Source of the DNA: Planctomycetota bacterium
Lineage (GTDB): Bacteria; Planctomycetota; UBA1135; GCA-002686595
Reading direction: 5' to 3'
Length of the DNA stretch: 64,000 nucleotides
Assembly: GCA_029259635.1 (NCBI GenBank)
Contig: JAJDEU010000006.1
Coordinates: forward strand, 59,776-123,775
The notes below the pieces were generated by a model. It was not told the DNA's origin and did not search any database. It saw only the letters and a list, made by a program, of their open reading frames with translations. The stretch's first letter is position 1. Each line of letters opens with the position of its first letter. Below are positions 43,126 to 52,845 of this stretch, one piece after another. A program made the position numbers and the translations under genes.

Positions 43126-44168
43126 CCGACGAGCCGAAACCGGTCCTGCCCCCGACGCAGAAGCTGAAAAAGAAGAGCGGACGGTCGAACTTCCAGCGCT
43201 TCCGCCGCCGCTTTCCGATTCTGGTCTTCGGCGCTCTCGTGGTCTTCTTCATCATCGAGCACTCGCGTCCGTCCAGCTCCGAATTGCCGGTCTTCGAACC
43301 GACCGAGCGAGTCGAGCTGGAGCCCCTGCGCATCCCCCGCGGAGAGCTCGTCCTCGCGGGCCAAATCCTCGACGTCCACAGCTCTCCCGCCCCGAACGCT
43401 CTGGTCGAGTTCATTCAACTGGGCGAACCGCACTGGGCTTTCACAGACGCCTCCGGGTTTTTCGAACTGGACGGACTCTTTCCCGGCGACCTGCGCGTGA
43501 CGCTGGTTCAGCCCAATACTCCGCCCACGCGCTTCGAGGTCACCCTCCCGACCGAACGCGTCGTCTGGACCTTGCCCGCGGAGTACGCCGATACCGAGAG
43601 CTTGCCCGAGTCCACTCGCAGCGCGCTCTTTGGTCGCGTGACTTCCCCACTCGGCGCCTCCGTCGACGATTTCCAGCTCGTCCTGCAACCGACCGATCGA
43701 AACCCCGCTCTCTCGGTCGCCGTCTTGCGCCGCGTTCGCCTCGGCAGCGGCGGCGTCTTCGCCATCGCGGACCTTGCGGTTGGGCACTACCGCGCCTATG
43801 TCTTGCCCGCCTGGGCGGAGGGCGGGACCTGGCCGCAGCTCGTCGCCGTCGACTACGAACACATCAGTTCCGCGCCGGAGCTCAACTTGGAACTCGAGAG
43901 CGGCGAGCTCGAAGGTACCTTGCTACTCGCCAACGACGAAACTCCGCTCACCAGCGCTCAACTGCTGATCTGGGATGCGGAAGATGCCGATCGACTGTGG
44001 GAACCTGTCCTGACCGACGAATCGGGCTACTTCCGGATCTCCGATTTGCCGAGTGGGCAGTACATCATCGAGCTGAGAGCCGGGGGGACGCGGCAGAAGG
44101 AGCTCGTCTCGATTGCCGCGAAGACCCGAGCCCTTGTCGATTTCGGACCGATTCAGCTCGCCGAATAA
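43122..44168 (+). CDS. Membrane-anchored protein with carboxypeptidase-regulatory-like beta domains
   Basis: A 348-residue protein from GTG 43122. A basic cytoplasmic N-terminus (KLKKKSGRSNFQRFRRRF) leads into one helix (PILVFGALVVFFII). The extracytoplasmic part has beta-sandwich units with the pattern of carboxypeptidase regulatory-like (CarboxypepD_reg) domains: LVLAGQILDVHSSPAPNALV... DASGFFELDGL, and again ESGYFRISDLPSGQYIIEL. These are structural folds without catalysis. The role is unknown. It is coupled to the HD gene and lies 30 bases before the desulfurase gene. Confidence 0.75.
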   Translation: MTDEPKPVLPPTQKLKKKSGRSNFQRFRRRFPILVFGALVVFFIIEHSRPSSSELPVFEPTERVELEPLRIPRGELVLAGQILDVHSSPAPNALVEFIQLGEPHWAFTDASGFFELDGLFPGDLRVTLVQPNTPPTRFEVTLPTERVVWTLPAEYADTESLPESTRSALFGRVTSPLGASVDDFQLVLQPTDRNPALSVAVLRRVRLGSGGVFAIADLAVGHYRAYVLPAWAEGGTWPQLVAVDYEHISSAPELNLELESGELEGTLLLANDETPLTSAQLLIWDAEDADRLWEPVLTDESGYFRISDLPSGQYIIELRAGGTRQKELVSIAAKTRALVDFGPIQLAE

Positions 44169-44198
44169 GGCCGCAGGGCTCAAGCTTCGCGAACGATC

Positions 44199-45377
44199 AT
44201 GAGCGTCACGGAAAACAAGGACGGCGGGAGCGTCGTCTATTTAGACAATGCGGCCACCACGCCGATCGTCGCGAAAGTCCGCGACAAGATGCTCCCGTGG
44301 TTGGGAGCCGACTGGGGCAATCCCTCATCGCGTCACTCGCTCGGAGTTAAATCTCGCGCGGCCATCGACCGCGCGCGTGACCAGGTCGCACGGGCGCTCG
44401 CGGCCAAACCGGAGCGCGTCATCTTCACGTCCGGCGGAACAGAGGCGAACAATCTCGCCGTCTTGGGCGCCGCGCGCGCGCGCAAGAAGTTCGGAACGCA
44501 CCTGCTGGTCGGACCCGCCGAGCATCCGGCGGTACGCGATCCGGCACTTGCACTTTTCGACGAGGGTTTTCAGGTGGAGGTCGGGGAGCTCGGCCCGGAT
44601 GGTGCCTTCGATCTCGACGCGTTTCTTAGCGCGGTTCGAAAAGACACGGTCCTCGTCGCGCTCATGCTCGCGAGTAACGAACACGGAGCGATCTACCCGG
44701 TCTCCAAGGTTGCCGCTGGCGTTCGGCGCATTGCGCCCAACGCACACATCCACACCGATGCTGTTCAAGCGCTCGGTAAGCTCGACGTCGACATCGTCGA
44801 ACTCGGCGTCGATTCGGTTTCGATTTCCGCTCACAAGATTCACGGTCCGAAAGGAACCGGCGCACTGGTTTTGGCGAGGGACTTGCCCCTACGGCCGCTC
44901 GTTTTCGGAGGCGGCCAAGAAGGCGCGATCCGCTCGGGCACGGAGAATGTGGCCGGCATCGTCGGGTTCGGAGAGGCCGTAGAAATGGCCGACCAAACGC
45001 TCGAGGGAACGAACGCGCAGCTCTCCAAGCTCAAGCAGAGGCTCGCGGACGGGTTGGCCGAGATCGGCGGAATGCGCGTCCTGAATCCCGGAGGATCGAA
45101 TCCCAGCCTCGGCTCGATCGCTGCGGTGCTCGTGAGCGGACCGCCCGCCGAGGTCTATCTGCACCACTTGGAAGAGCGCGGAGTCTTGGTCAGCGTCGGG
45201 AGTGCCTGCCAAGCGCACAAGAACGAAGCCAGTCCAGCACTCCTGGCACTGGGACTCTCGGCGGAAGAAGCCCGCAAAGTCCTGCGCTTTTCCTTTTCAC
45301 GTGAGAGCACCGATAGCGAGGTCGATCGAGCACTGACTGTGCTGCGAGAACTGGCCGGCGAGCTCGGCGCGCTCTAG
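44199..45377 (+). CDS. Cysteine desulfurase (NifS/IscS family)
   Basis: A 392-residue PLP enzyme. YLDNAATTP opens the protein, the PLP-binding Lys213 is in SAHKIHGPKG, and the sulfur-carrying Cys337 is in GSACQAHK. It moves sulfur from cysteine to an acceptor as persulfide. The adjacent thiI gene makes tRNA 4-thiouridine synthesis its likely dedicated job, as with the NifZ-ThiI pair of Bacillus subtilis; Fe-S assembly is the alternative. Confidence 0.92.
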   Translation: MSVTENKDGGSVVYLDNAATTPIVAKVRDKMLPWLGADWGNPSSRHSLGVKSRAAIDRARDQVARALAAKPERVIFTSGGTEANNLAVLGAARARKKFGTHLLVGPAEHPAVRDPALALFDEGFQVEVGELGPDGAFDLDAFLSAVRKDTVLVALMLASNEHGAIYPVSKVAAGVRRIAPNAHIHTDAVQALGKLDVDIVELGVDSVSISAHKIHGPKGTGALVLARDLPLRPLVFGGGQEGAIRSGTENVAGIVGFGEAVEMADQTLEGTNAQLSKLKQRLADGLAEIGGMRVLNPGGSNPSLGSIAAVLVSGPPAEVYLHHLEERGVLVSVGSACQAHKNEASPALLALGLSAEEARKVLRFSFSRESTDSEVDRALTVLRELAGELGAL

Positions 45378-45433
45378 AAACCCGTGGCTGGCAACAAGCG
45401 CGAAGAATGGCCGGCTGAGGAACAGAGACCACG

Positions 45434-46630
45434 ATGACAACGACGAAGACCAATCCCGGTTTGGTGCTGGTGCGCTATGGCGAGCTGGCCATCAAAGGCA
45501 AGAACCGCTTTGAGTTTGAGAATGCGCTGAGGCGCAACATCCACAAGGCGGCGAACGAGATCGCCCCCTGCACGGTCACGAAGACGCGCGGACGCATGGT
45601 CGTACGACCGGAGCGCCGCATGGAGCGCGTGGCACGACGACTTCAAGAGGTCTTCGGAATCGCATCGGTGTCGCCGGCCTACGCGGCAGAGCGCAAGATC
45701 GAATCGATTGCGGCGATAGCCGCGGAGGAGCTCGCCCGCGCTCTGGAAGCCTTTCCGAACCCGGATCCGATCAGGTTTCGTGTCTCGACGCGGAGGGCCG
45801 ACAAGCGGTTCCCCATGACCTCGCAAGAGATGAACGTGGCCGTCGCGGAGTCCCTCGGTCCCGCGATCGAAGAGCGACTGGTGATCGATCTCAAGAACCC
45901 CGAGCTCCAGCTCGGCATCGAGTTGCGCGAGGAAGCCGCCTACATCTTCGCCACGCGCTTACCCGGTCCAGGCGGCTTGCCCGTCGGCACGCTGGGACGC
46001 GGTATCTGCCTTCTCTCCGGAGGTATCGACTCTCCCGTCGCGGCTTGGATGATGATGAAGCGCGGATGCCGAGTGATCTACGTCTCCTTTCACTCGGCGC
46101 CGTTCATCGGCGATTCGAGCAAGCGCAAGATCGAGCAGTTGGTTCGCAGCCTGAGCCGTTTTCAACCGAAGAGCCGTCTCTACAGCGTCCCTTTCACCGA
46201 CATCCAAATGGCGATTCGAGACCATGCGCCCGAGAGCTATCGGACGGTCTTGTATCGACGTCAGATGCAGAAGATCGCCGCGCGAATCGCTCGACGAGAA
46301 AAGGCCGGCTGCCTGATCACCGGCGAGAGCTTGGGGCAGGTCGCCAGTCAGACCATGGAAAACCTAACGTGCATCGGCGCAGCGACTTCGACGCCCGTGA
46401 TGCAACCCCTGATCGGCTTCGACAAGCAGGAGACGATCGATCTCGCGCAGAAGATCGGAACCTTTGAGCTCTCGATTATTCCCGAGCCCGACTGTTGCAC
46501 GGTGTTCATGCCGAGTCGCCCGATTATCCGCGGCAAGCTCGAAGAGTGTGAAGCGGCCGAAGAGGGCTACGGCTTGCCGGAGCTGATCGATAATGCGCTC
46601 GCGAACGCCGACCGAATCGATATCGATTGA
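45434..46630 (+). CDS. thiI: tRNA uracil 4-sulfurtransferase ThiI (no rhodanese domain)
   Basis: A 398-residue protein: NFLD-THUMP region at residues about 60-165, then a PP-loop ATP pyrophosphatase domain with LLSGGIDSPVAAW near residue 190. It adenylates U8 of tRNA and inserts sulfur. The C-terminal rhodanese domain of enterobacterial ThiI is absent, as in Bacillus-type enzymes, and a desulfurase gene lies just upstream as expected for such forms. Cys residues in PEPDCCTVF may take part in sulfur handling. Confidence 0.94.
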   Translation: MTTTKTNPGLVLVRYGELAIKGKNRFEFENALRRNIHKAANEIAPCTVTKTRGRMVVRPERRMERVARRLQEVFGIASVSPAYAAERKIESIAAIAAEELARALEAFPNPDPIRFRVSTRRADKRFPMTSQEMNVAVAESLGPAIEERLVIDLKNPELQLGIELREEAAYIFATRLPGPGGLPVGTLGRGICLLSGGIDSPVAAWMMMKRGCRVIYVSFHSAPFIGDSSKRKIEQLVRSLSRFQPKSRLYSVPFTDIQMAIRDHAPESYRTVLYRRQMQKIAARIARREKAGCLITGESLGQVASQTMENLTCIGAATSTPVMQPLIGFDKQETIDLAQKIGTFELSIIPEPDCCTVFMPSRPIIRGKLEECEAAEEGYGLPELIDNALANADRIDID

Positions 46631-46639
46631 GACGAGCCC

Positions 46640-47299
46640 TCAGTTCGGGACGGCGACCAGGCACAGTCGATAGCTCGTCGTCTCGCCGATCGTTCGAGTG
46701 AAGAGGCGCGCGTCGATTGCCCCGACGGCTTCCGTGAGGAGCTCGGCTGTCGATTCGACTTCAAGCGCATCACAACCCTTCATCGTCAGGCGAATAACCG
46801 CTCCGAATTGATGCGAACCGATCGACAGTCGCATCGACTCGATAAACGTTCGACCGTCGTGAGCGCCCGCTCGATTCGGGAGTAAGGAACTGCAGGCGAG
46901 AACGATCACAAGCTGCATCAGCCGCTTTCGATCTGTGACCACCGGGAAAACCCGGTCGGTCGGCCGGTGCTCAAAACGGGTCCGCGTCACTTGGCAAATG
47001 GGATGAAGAAGCTCCGCGGCGTCTTCAACGGAGCGCGCACCGTCCTCGGAAACGAGAGCGTCTTCCGTCAAGTGAGCGAAAGAGCCCAAGCGCTTGATTT
47101 GCCCGGCAGCCTTGCTGGATTGCTCGAACGCCAGAGTGAGATTCTCGGAGAGGCTGTCCGAGGATGGACCGAGCAAGGCCAACTCCACCATGCCAGAACT
47201 GACAGCGACCGCGTTGTTGAGCCTATGGCAGATCGCTGGAACGACGAAAACGACGACGCGAGCATGTCGCACCTCGAAAGTCTCTTCTGCGATATCCAT
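46640..47299 (-). CDS. Histidine phosphotransfer/pseudokinase-like protein (ChpT-like)
   Basis: A 219-residue soluble protein. Its N-terminal helices carry ICHRLNNAVAVSSGMVELAL, a dimerisation/phosphoacceptor helix pattern with His25 in H-x-L-N-N. The C-terminal half has the length of an ATPase domain, but I see no N-box or glycine-rich G boxes, so it probably cannot bind ATP. This layout recalls ChpT-type phosphotransferases, which relay phosphate between response regulators. It is transcribed divergently from the glycosyltransferase gene. Family assignment is tentative. Confidence 0.6.
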   Translation of the reverse strand: MDIAEETFEVRHARVVVFVVPAICHRLNNAVAVSSGMVELALLGPSSDSLSENLTLAFEQSSKAAGQIKRLGSFAHLTEDALVSEDGARSVEDAAELLHPICQVTRTRFEHRPTDRVFPVVTDRKRLMQLVIVLACSSLLPNRAGAHDGRTFIESMRLSIGSHQFGAVIRLTMKGCDALEVESTAELLTEAVGAIDARLFTRTIGETTSYRLCLVAVPN

Positions 47300-47402
47300 G
47301 GGCTGTTAGGTACTTCGATACGGATGCCGACACAAGCCTTCTTCAAGACAGCCGCTCTTCTGCGCAGACCCGCAGACTCTCCCTTGCTACCTTGATGCCC
47401 CC

Positions 47403-49388
47403 ATGAATCGGACCACGTCCCTCTTTCTAGCGCTCGGGATTCTTCTCGCGCACGCTCTCGCCGTTCATCAAACCGAGACAGGCGGTTTCGCTGGAGCACA
47501 CGACGAAGCGCATGTCGCCTACCGTGTCGCGCATCAATTGTTCGACGACGGAATCGCCTCGTGGAACTCGAATTCGCCTTCCTTCGACGCCTATCCGTCT
47601 CCGCTCTGGATCCTCATTTCGTGGATACCCGAGCGCCTGTACCGCGATCCGTCCCGGTTTTGCCAGCTCATCGGACTCGTATGTGCGCTCTCGACGGCGA
47701 TCGTGATCTCCCGGTTCAGCCGCGACCGCCTCGCCGGGATCATCGCGCCGTTCCTCCTCGTCTTCAGCGGAAGCTTTGCCGCGGCCTCAACCTCGGGCAC
47801 CGAGACGTCTATGTTGGCGCTAGCCATGACGCTCGGCTTCCTAAGCCTTGAGCGTCAACGCCCCCGGATGCTCGCCCTGAGCCTTCTCATCGTGGCGATC
47901 ACGCGGCCCGAGGGCGAACTCTTCGTTGGCGCCATTTGGCTAATGAGCTGGCTCGGCGGCCGAAAAAAAGCCCATCCCAATTCGCGCGCGATGCAGCTCG
48001 CCGTTCTTCCGGCAGTGATCGCCGTCCTCGTCATCTCACTTATGCGCCATTCGATGACGGGCCATTGGCTCTCGCCCACGGCTGCGGCTATGAGCGAATG
48101 GGACTCCGAACGATGGTTGCTCGGCTCCAGCTACCTGAGCGATTTTCTACTGAAGAGCGGCAGCGGATTTCTTGTGGTCTTTCCAGTCGCCGCACTCTTC
48201 ACCGGAGCACTGAAGGGCATGGCCGCCCGCGGCTTCGCGCTCGTGTTGCTCTGGTTCTCCATCGTCGCTTGGACCGGCGGAAGTTCCGCACCATTCTGGC
48301 TGGCGATCGTCCCCATTCTTCCGATCCTGTTCGTCACCATTCAGGAGTCGATGACGGCCGTGATGGACTCCGAGCGTGTCGGCTTTGCGCCAGCCACCTG
48401 GGCAGCCTTCACGATCGCGCTAGTTTTTAGCGCAATGGTCAGTAAGAAGCCGGGGAATATTGGATCCATCGCCCTCGCGGATGCGCATTTCGCCGCCCTG
48501 GAAGCCTCGCCAAGAGTCAGCGCCGCCTACCACCACATTCACGGGAGAGAGTCGGTACGCAGCGCCAATCGAAACAGCGCTCGACTTCGAGAGATCGGTT
48601 TCTTCCTGCGAAAAGAGTTGGGCGAAGAGTTCGACATCGTGACTCCATGGCCCGGCTCCATCGGCTACCACTCTCGTCGCAAAGTCATCGACCTACTCGG
48701 TCGCACCAATATCGCACCGGGCAAGACTCGACTCATGCCCTGGACCGGCTTTGAAAAGATTGATTTAGCAGCGCAGCTCAAAGAACGGCCAGATCACTTG
48801 CTGCTCAGCTTCAAGAGCTACCTGATGCTGCCGTCGGCGCGGGAAATGCTCGGCGAGTGGCTTGAGGAATGGGACATCATCGGGGACACCCCCGAGCGCC
48901 GTAAGACGCTTATCAGGGAGTTGTCGCAGTACGAGCTGGTCACCATTCCGATTCGATACGAGAGCGGCGATTCGGTGCTCGGGCGATTGGCACCGTTCTT
49001 CTTGCTTCGCCGTGCGGAGGCCGATTTGGCGCCGGTACTCTCGATTTCGCAATCAGGCGATCGAACCATCGAGGTCACTGTCGAGCATCGAGGGTACGTC
49101 GTGATCGCCGACCTAGAGGTCATCGTGATCGATTCGGAAGGGGCTCACTGGACCCTTCGGCCGACTGGAGAATTCACGAGGGAGCATGAGGTCAACGCGC
49201 GTCACGGACTGCTGCTCTCGAAAGCGGGCGATCGACCGATCCGACTTATCGAAGTCGAACTACCCGACGCGTTGCAGGCGGTAGAGATCGTCGCAGCCCT
49301 GCGAAATCCGGGCACGGAGAAGACCTTTGCGCTCTCGCTCGTCGGTGAAGAAGCCCGACTGAAGCTCGGCACGGCGGCGAACGACTAG
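47403..49388 (+). CDS. GT-C type membrane glycosyltransferase-like protein
   Basis: A 661-residue protein with about 10 membrane helices in the first 340 residues and a soluble C-terminal part. The first loop holds the acidic HDEAHVAYRVAHQLFDDG and WNSNSPSFDAYPSPLW, like the loop-1 region of lipid-linked-sugar-dependent GT-C enzymes. VIDLLGRTNIA in the C-terminal region resembles a motif found in planctomycete and actinobacterial relatives. It probably adds a sugar outside the membrane to a glycan, lipid or protein. Donor and acceptor are unknown. Confidence 0.72.
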   Translation: MNRTTSLFLALGILLAHALAVHQTETGGFAGAHDEAHVAYRVAHQLFDDGIASWNSNSPSFDAYPSPLWILISWIPERLYRDPSRFCQLIGLVCALSTAIVISRFSRDRLAGIIAPFLLVFSGSFAAASTSGTETSMLALAMTLGFLSLERQRPRMLALSLLIVAITRPEGELFVGAIWLMSWLGGRKKAHPNSRAMQLAVLPAVIAVLVISLMRHSMTGHWLSPTAAAMSEWDSERWLLGSSYLSDFLLKSGSGFLVVFPVAALFTGALKGMAARGFALVLLWFSIVAWTGGSSAPFWLAIVPILPILFVTIQESMTAVMDSERVGFAPATWAAFTIALVFSAMVSKKPGNIGSIALADAHFAALEASPRVSAAYHHIHGRESVRSANRNSARLREIGFFLRKELGEEFDIVTPWPGSIGYHSRRKVIDLLGRTNIAPGKTRLMPWTGFEKIDLAAQLKERPDHLLLSFKSYLMLPSAREMLGEWLEEWDIIGDTPERRKTLIRELSQYELVTIPIRYESGDSVLGRLAPFFLLRRAEADLAPVLSISQSGDRTIEVTVEHRGYVVIADLEVIVIDSEGAHWTLRPTGEFTREHEVNARHGLLLSKAGDRPIRLIEVELPDALQAVEIVAALRNPGTEKTFALSLVGEEARLKLGTAAND

Positions 49389-49462
49389 CCTGCATGATTC
49401 ATGAGCCGCGAGCCGAAACGCCACCGGACAGCCGTCGGGACAATGAACTCCGCTAGGTCCGG

Positions 49463-51394
49463 CTAATGGAGCTCGTACTTGTGGAGCTTTCGATACAGCG
49501 TGCTCTTTCCCACGCTGAGTAGCTCCGCAGCTTTCAACCGATCGCCTTCGGAACGTGCGAGCGCGAGCTTCAACGCCCACTTCTCGAAGAACTCGAAACT
49601 CACGGTCTTCTCACCGTCCACGCCTTCGGGAAGTGAGGCGATGACCTCATTCAAGAAGCCCCGCACTTCGTCGAGTTCCGGTTCGACGTGAACGGGGTGA
49701 TGCGTACCGGGAACGGAGTTGGTTGGACGAACACTTGGCGTGAATTCGTCTCGGTCTGCCAAGCCTTCGTGGATTTGGGGCAGAGGCGCCGGGAAGGCTC
49801 CGATTTCAATGATCGAACTCTGTCCCGCGTTCAGGCAAGCCGTTCGAATCGCGCTGTTCAGCTCGGTCAGATTTCCCGGCCAATCGTAATTTTCGAGAGC
49901 GAGCCACGCCTCGTTCGAGAAACTCGAGTCTCCCGAACCCATCTGGTGTCGGTGCAGGAATGAGCGTGCGAGAAGCGGAATATCCTCTGCGCGCTCCCGG
50001 AGCGGCGGCAGTTCGACCGTCTCCGCGAGGAATTCGCGAAGCTCCGGATGGAAACCTCCCGAGTCGACCGAACCCAGGGTTGCCGCGATCAGGCGCACAT
50101 TGATCTTGCGCACCTTCTGCGTAACCGGATCGACGAGGGCGTTCTTTTTCAATACGGCGACAAGCCGAGCTTGCAGATCCTGATTCAACTTCTGCACACC
50201 TTCAAGGAAGAGAGTTCCTTCGGAGGCTTGAAACAAGAGCGCGGCGTTATCCTCAGAACCGAAGAGCTGTGCCTCGAGATTATCGCGCCCGACGGCCTCG
50301 TAGTTCATGGGGACGAAGGCCCCCGTGCGATTGCTCGAGTAGTGAAGGATGCGAGCGAGGTGGCGCTTGCCCGTTCCGGACTCACCCGAAATCAAAACGG
50401 GGCGGTCGTCATTCGCGCGCGCCTGGACCTGAGCGCGCACCCCGGAGATCGCTTCGGAGCTTCCGATCAATCGATTGGGCTGGAATTCCCCGCGGGCAAG
50501 CTCGATGAGGTCCGCGCTCTCTTCAAGCCTGATTCCGCGAGCGGCAATCTGAAGCATGTCGCTCTGAATCGCGTGGCGAGGTTCGTCGTGCAAGTAGAGC
50601 ACTCGAATATCGTCGCCGGCGCCAACTACCGTCGGCACGAGCGGAAGAACGCTCGCCACTAATTTTTGAGCGGGACGTGTCCCGCGGGCGGCAACGCAAA
50701 ACCGGAAGCCCGTGCGCGAGACGGTCGAAGCGTCGCGCACGAAGGCTTCTAGCCTTGTGCCAGGAGCGAGGCTTCCGAGGTTTCGTCCCTCGATCCGCTT
50801 CGCGAAGATGTCCCGGGCTCCGCGATCCGCGTAGTGAACAATCCCCTCTGGGTCGACAACGAGCATTCCGACGGGAGAATCACCACCGTCGTGCCCGATC
50901 TCGATGTCGTTGGAGTTCCGTGCGAGCTGATCCTCAAGCTGAGCTTTATCCTTCAACGCTTTTTGAAGGTGCTCGTTGCGCTGGTGCATCAAGCCCATCT
51001 GTGTGGAGAGTTCGTCTCCGAGCAATTTGATCCTGAGCATCGCGCGGATCACATCATCCACCAGCGACATATCGTCCTTCACCATGAAAGACTCGCAGCC
51101 GGCTTCGTATCCGCGGTGTAAATCGGCAGAGCTGCGAACCTTGCCGCTCAGCAAGACGACGGGGACATTGCGAGTCTCCGGGTCCCGCTTCATTCGTCGG
51201 CAGACCTCGATTCCGTCGACCCCCTCTCCCAGATGCATATCGATGAGAAATAGATCGAAGGTGCTGGTTTTAGCCTCCGCGATCCCCAGAGCACCGGTCA
51301 CTTTAACCGTGACGTCATGCCCCAAATCTCTTAATCGACTCCGCAACAATTGCTGAGTACCTGGTTCATCCTCGATGACTAATATTCGACCCAT
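49463..51394 (-). CDS. Response regulator with degenerate sigma54-activator AAA+ domain
   Basis: A 643-residue protein from ATG 51394 (GGGGAG upstream). Domains in order: receiver (phospho-Asp52, Lys106), a short helical linker, a PAS-like domain (GMLVVDPEGIVHYAD), an NtrC-type AAA+ domain and a Fis-type helix-turn-helix (LKAAELLSVGKSTLYRKLHK). Walker A is present (SGESGTGKRHLA). The GAFTGA loop that contacts sigma54 is missing: LFGSED runs straight into NAALLFQASEG. Walker B reads TLFLEGVQ instead of TLFLDEIG. It is therefore unlikely to act as a normal sigma54 activator and may be a DNA-binding repressor or sigma70 regulator. Confidence 0.88.
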   Translation of the reverse strand: MGRILVIEDEPGTQQLLRSRLRDLGHDVTVKVTGALGIAEAKTSTFDLFLIDMHLGEGVDGIEVCRRMKRDPETRNVPVVLLSGKVRSSADLHRGYEAGCESFMVKDDMSLVDDVIRAMLRIKLLGDELSTQMGLMHQRNEHLQKALKDKAQLEDQLARNSNDIEIGHDGGDSPVGMLVVDPEGIVHYADRGARDIFAKRIEGRNLGSLAPGTRLEAFVRDASTVSRTGFRFCVAARGTRPAQKLVASVLPLVPTVVGAGDDIRVLYLHDEPRHAIQSDMLQIAARGIRLEESADLIELARGEFQPNRLIGSSEAISGVRAQVQARANDDRPVLISGESGTGKRHLARILHYSSNRTGAFVPMNYEAVGRDNLEAQLFGSEDNAALLFQASEGTLFLEGVQKLNQDLQARLVAVLKKNALVDPVTQKVRKINVRLIAATLGSVDSGGFHPELREFLAETVELPPLRERAEDIPLLARSFLHRHQMGSGDSSFSNEAWLALENYDWPGNLTELNSAIRTACLNAGQSSIIEIGAFPAPLPQIHEGLADRDEFTPSVRPTNSVPGTHHPVHVEPELDEVRGFLNEVIASLPEGVDGEKTVSFEFFEKWALKLALARSEGDRLKAAELLSVGKSTLYRKLHKYELH

Positions 51395-51684
51395 CTCATT
51401 TCTCCCCAAATGAAACAATGAATTGTGCGCGCCAGACACTCCGAACAGAATTGTTCATCGTGTCCGACACTTCCGCGACGCCATCGTGAAGAGTCGGGCC
51501 AAAAGACCGATTGGAATGAACCCCAAACTCAACGCCGATCGACGTTGGTCTCACTTGCCTGCCTTCAGTTGGCTTAGAGACTTTTGTTGGCACTGCACAT
51601 TCCTTGCGAGCAACTCCTCTTTCCGACTCTGAATTTATGGGAAAACGATCAGATTCGATAGGTGAGGATTGGGAGGAAGCTCTT

Positions 51685-52845
51685 ATGCACATTCCTGCGG
51701 ACATTGGCGAGCTTGAAGCATCAACCCTACTTCGTCGCCAATTCACGCCCGAAGTTGTGCGTGAAGCGCTACAGCAACGGGATCTGCGACGACGGGCACA
51801 GGGCAGACTCCATCACGCCGAAAAACTCTTTTTCACTTCACGAGGGCTTGAGCAGGCCACCAGAGGCCGTGTCGCCGACGCTCGCGCCGAACGCATCGCA
51901 AGGCTTATGCCAACGGCGCTTGTCCTTGATGCCACCGCGGGAATCGGATCGGACAGCCTCGCGCTCGCATCAAAAAATTTGCGACTTCTATCCGCTGACC
52001 TCGACCCCGACCACGCAAAGTGCCTCGCAAAAAATCTTGCGAGGTGTGGTTTTCGAGCCCATGTCGTGATCGCCGATGCCGCTCGTCTACCGGCCAAGCC
52101 CGATGTCTTGGTGTGCGACCCGGATCGCCGCGTTGGAAATCGACGAAGCCTCGACCCCGAACGCTGGTCTCCAAAACTCTCGACGTGCCTCGACCTAGCG
52201 TCACAAGTTCGGGGCGCCTGCTTCAAACTCGCGCCTGCTCTTGATGTCGAACAAGTCGGTTCTCTCCCCTTCCGCCAACCGCACTCCTGGCAGTGGACGA
52301 GCGCGGACGGTGACTTGGTCGAAGTCGCGCTTTGGACGGGAGAGCTCGCCGCGCCATCGGGTGAACGCGAAATTCAAATCATCGCCGGTGAGAGTGAGCC
52401 CGTTCATTACCGTGGCGTGCCAGAACCCGAATTTCACCTCTCCGTCGAGGAGGCGCTTTCCATGGGTTGGATATCGGAGCCGGATCCCGCGCTGATTCGC
52501 TCCGGCTTGCTGGCTAAGTTCGCGCGTGAGCGAGACCTTCATCCGATCGGTCCCTCTATCGCCTATCTCGCATCGAAGAATCGCCCCGACCCCAGCCCCT
52601 TTCTTAAATCTTGGCGAGTCATCGCGAGCGAATCCGCCGACCGACGACGAGTGCGTGCCTTGCTTCGCGAACACGATATCGGCGAGCTCGTCATCAAGAA
52701 ACGCGGCCACCCTCGGACCGCGGCCGAACTCGCTCGGGAGTTTCGAGGCAAGGGAACTCAACTCGGAACCCTAATCGTCACGCGGCTCGAACGCGGACAC
52801 CGAGCTTTCCTCGTAACTCCTCTCGAGAGCGAAGCTTTATCCTGA
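51685..52845 (+). CDS. Class I SAM methyltransferase with THUMP-like C-terminal domain
   Basis: A 386-residue protein. ATG 51685 is chosen because a strong GGGAGGA lies 8 bases before it; upstream starts at 51637 and 51604 lack this. The SAM site is in ALVLDATAGIGSDSLALA, and a DPDRR motif replaces the usual DPPR of nucleic-acid methyltransferases. The last 60 residues (LVIKKRGHPRTAAELAREF... TLIVTRL) match the THUMP-like domain of a little-studied bacterial family. The likely substrate is RNA (inference). Confidence 0.82.
   Translation: MHIPADIGELEASTLLRRQFTPEVVREALQQRDLRRRAQGRLHHAEKLFFTSRGLEQATRGRVADARAERIARLMPTALVLDATAGIGSDSLALASKNLRLLSADLDPDHAKCLAKNLARCGFRAHVVIADAARLPAKPDVLVCDPDRRVGNRRSLDPERWSPKLSTCLDLASQVRGACFKLAPALDVEQVGSLPFRQPHSWQWTSADGDLVEVALWTGELAAPSGEREIQIIAGESEPVHYRGVPEPEFHLSVEEALSMGWISEPDPALIRSGLLAKFARERDLHPIGPSIAYLASKNRPDPSPFLKSWRVIASESADRRRVRALLREHDIGELVIKKRGHPRTAAELAREFRGKGTQLGTLIVTRLERGHRAFLVTPLESEALS

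Noticed and set aside
42737..44350. 537-codon plus-strand open frame in another phase
   Set aside because: Spans two genes with better evidence (HD hydrolase and membrane-anchored beta-domain protein) and is Arg/Pro-rich.
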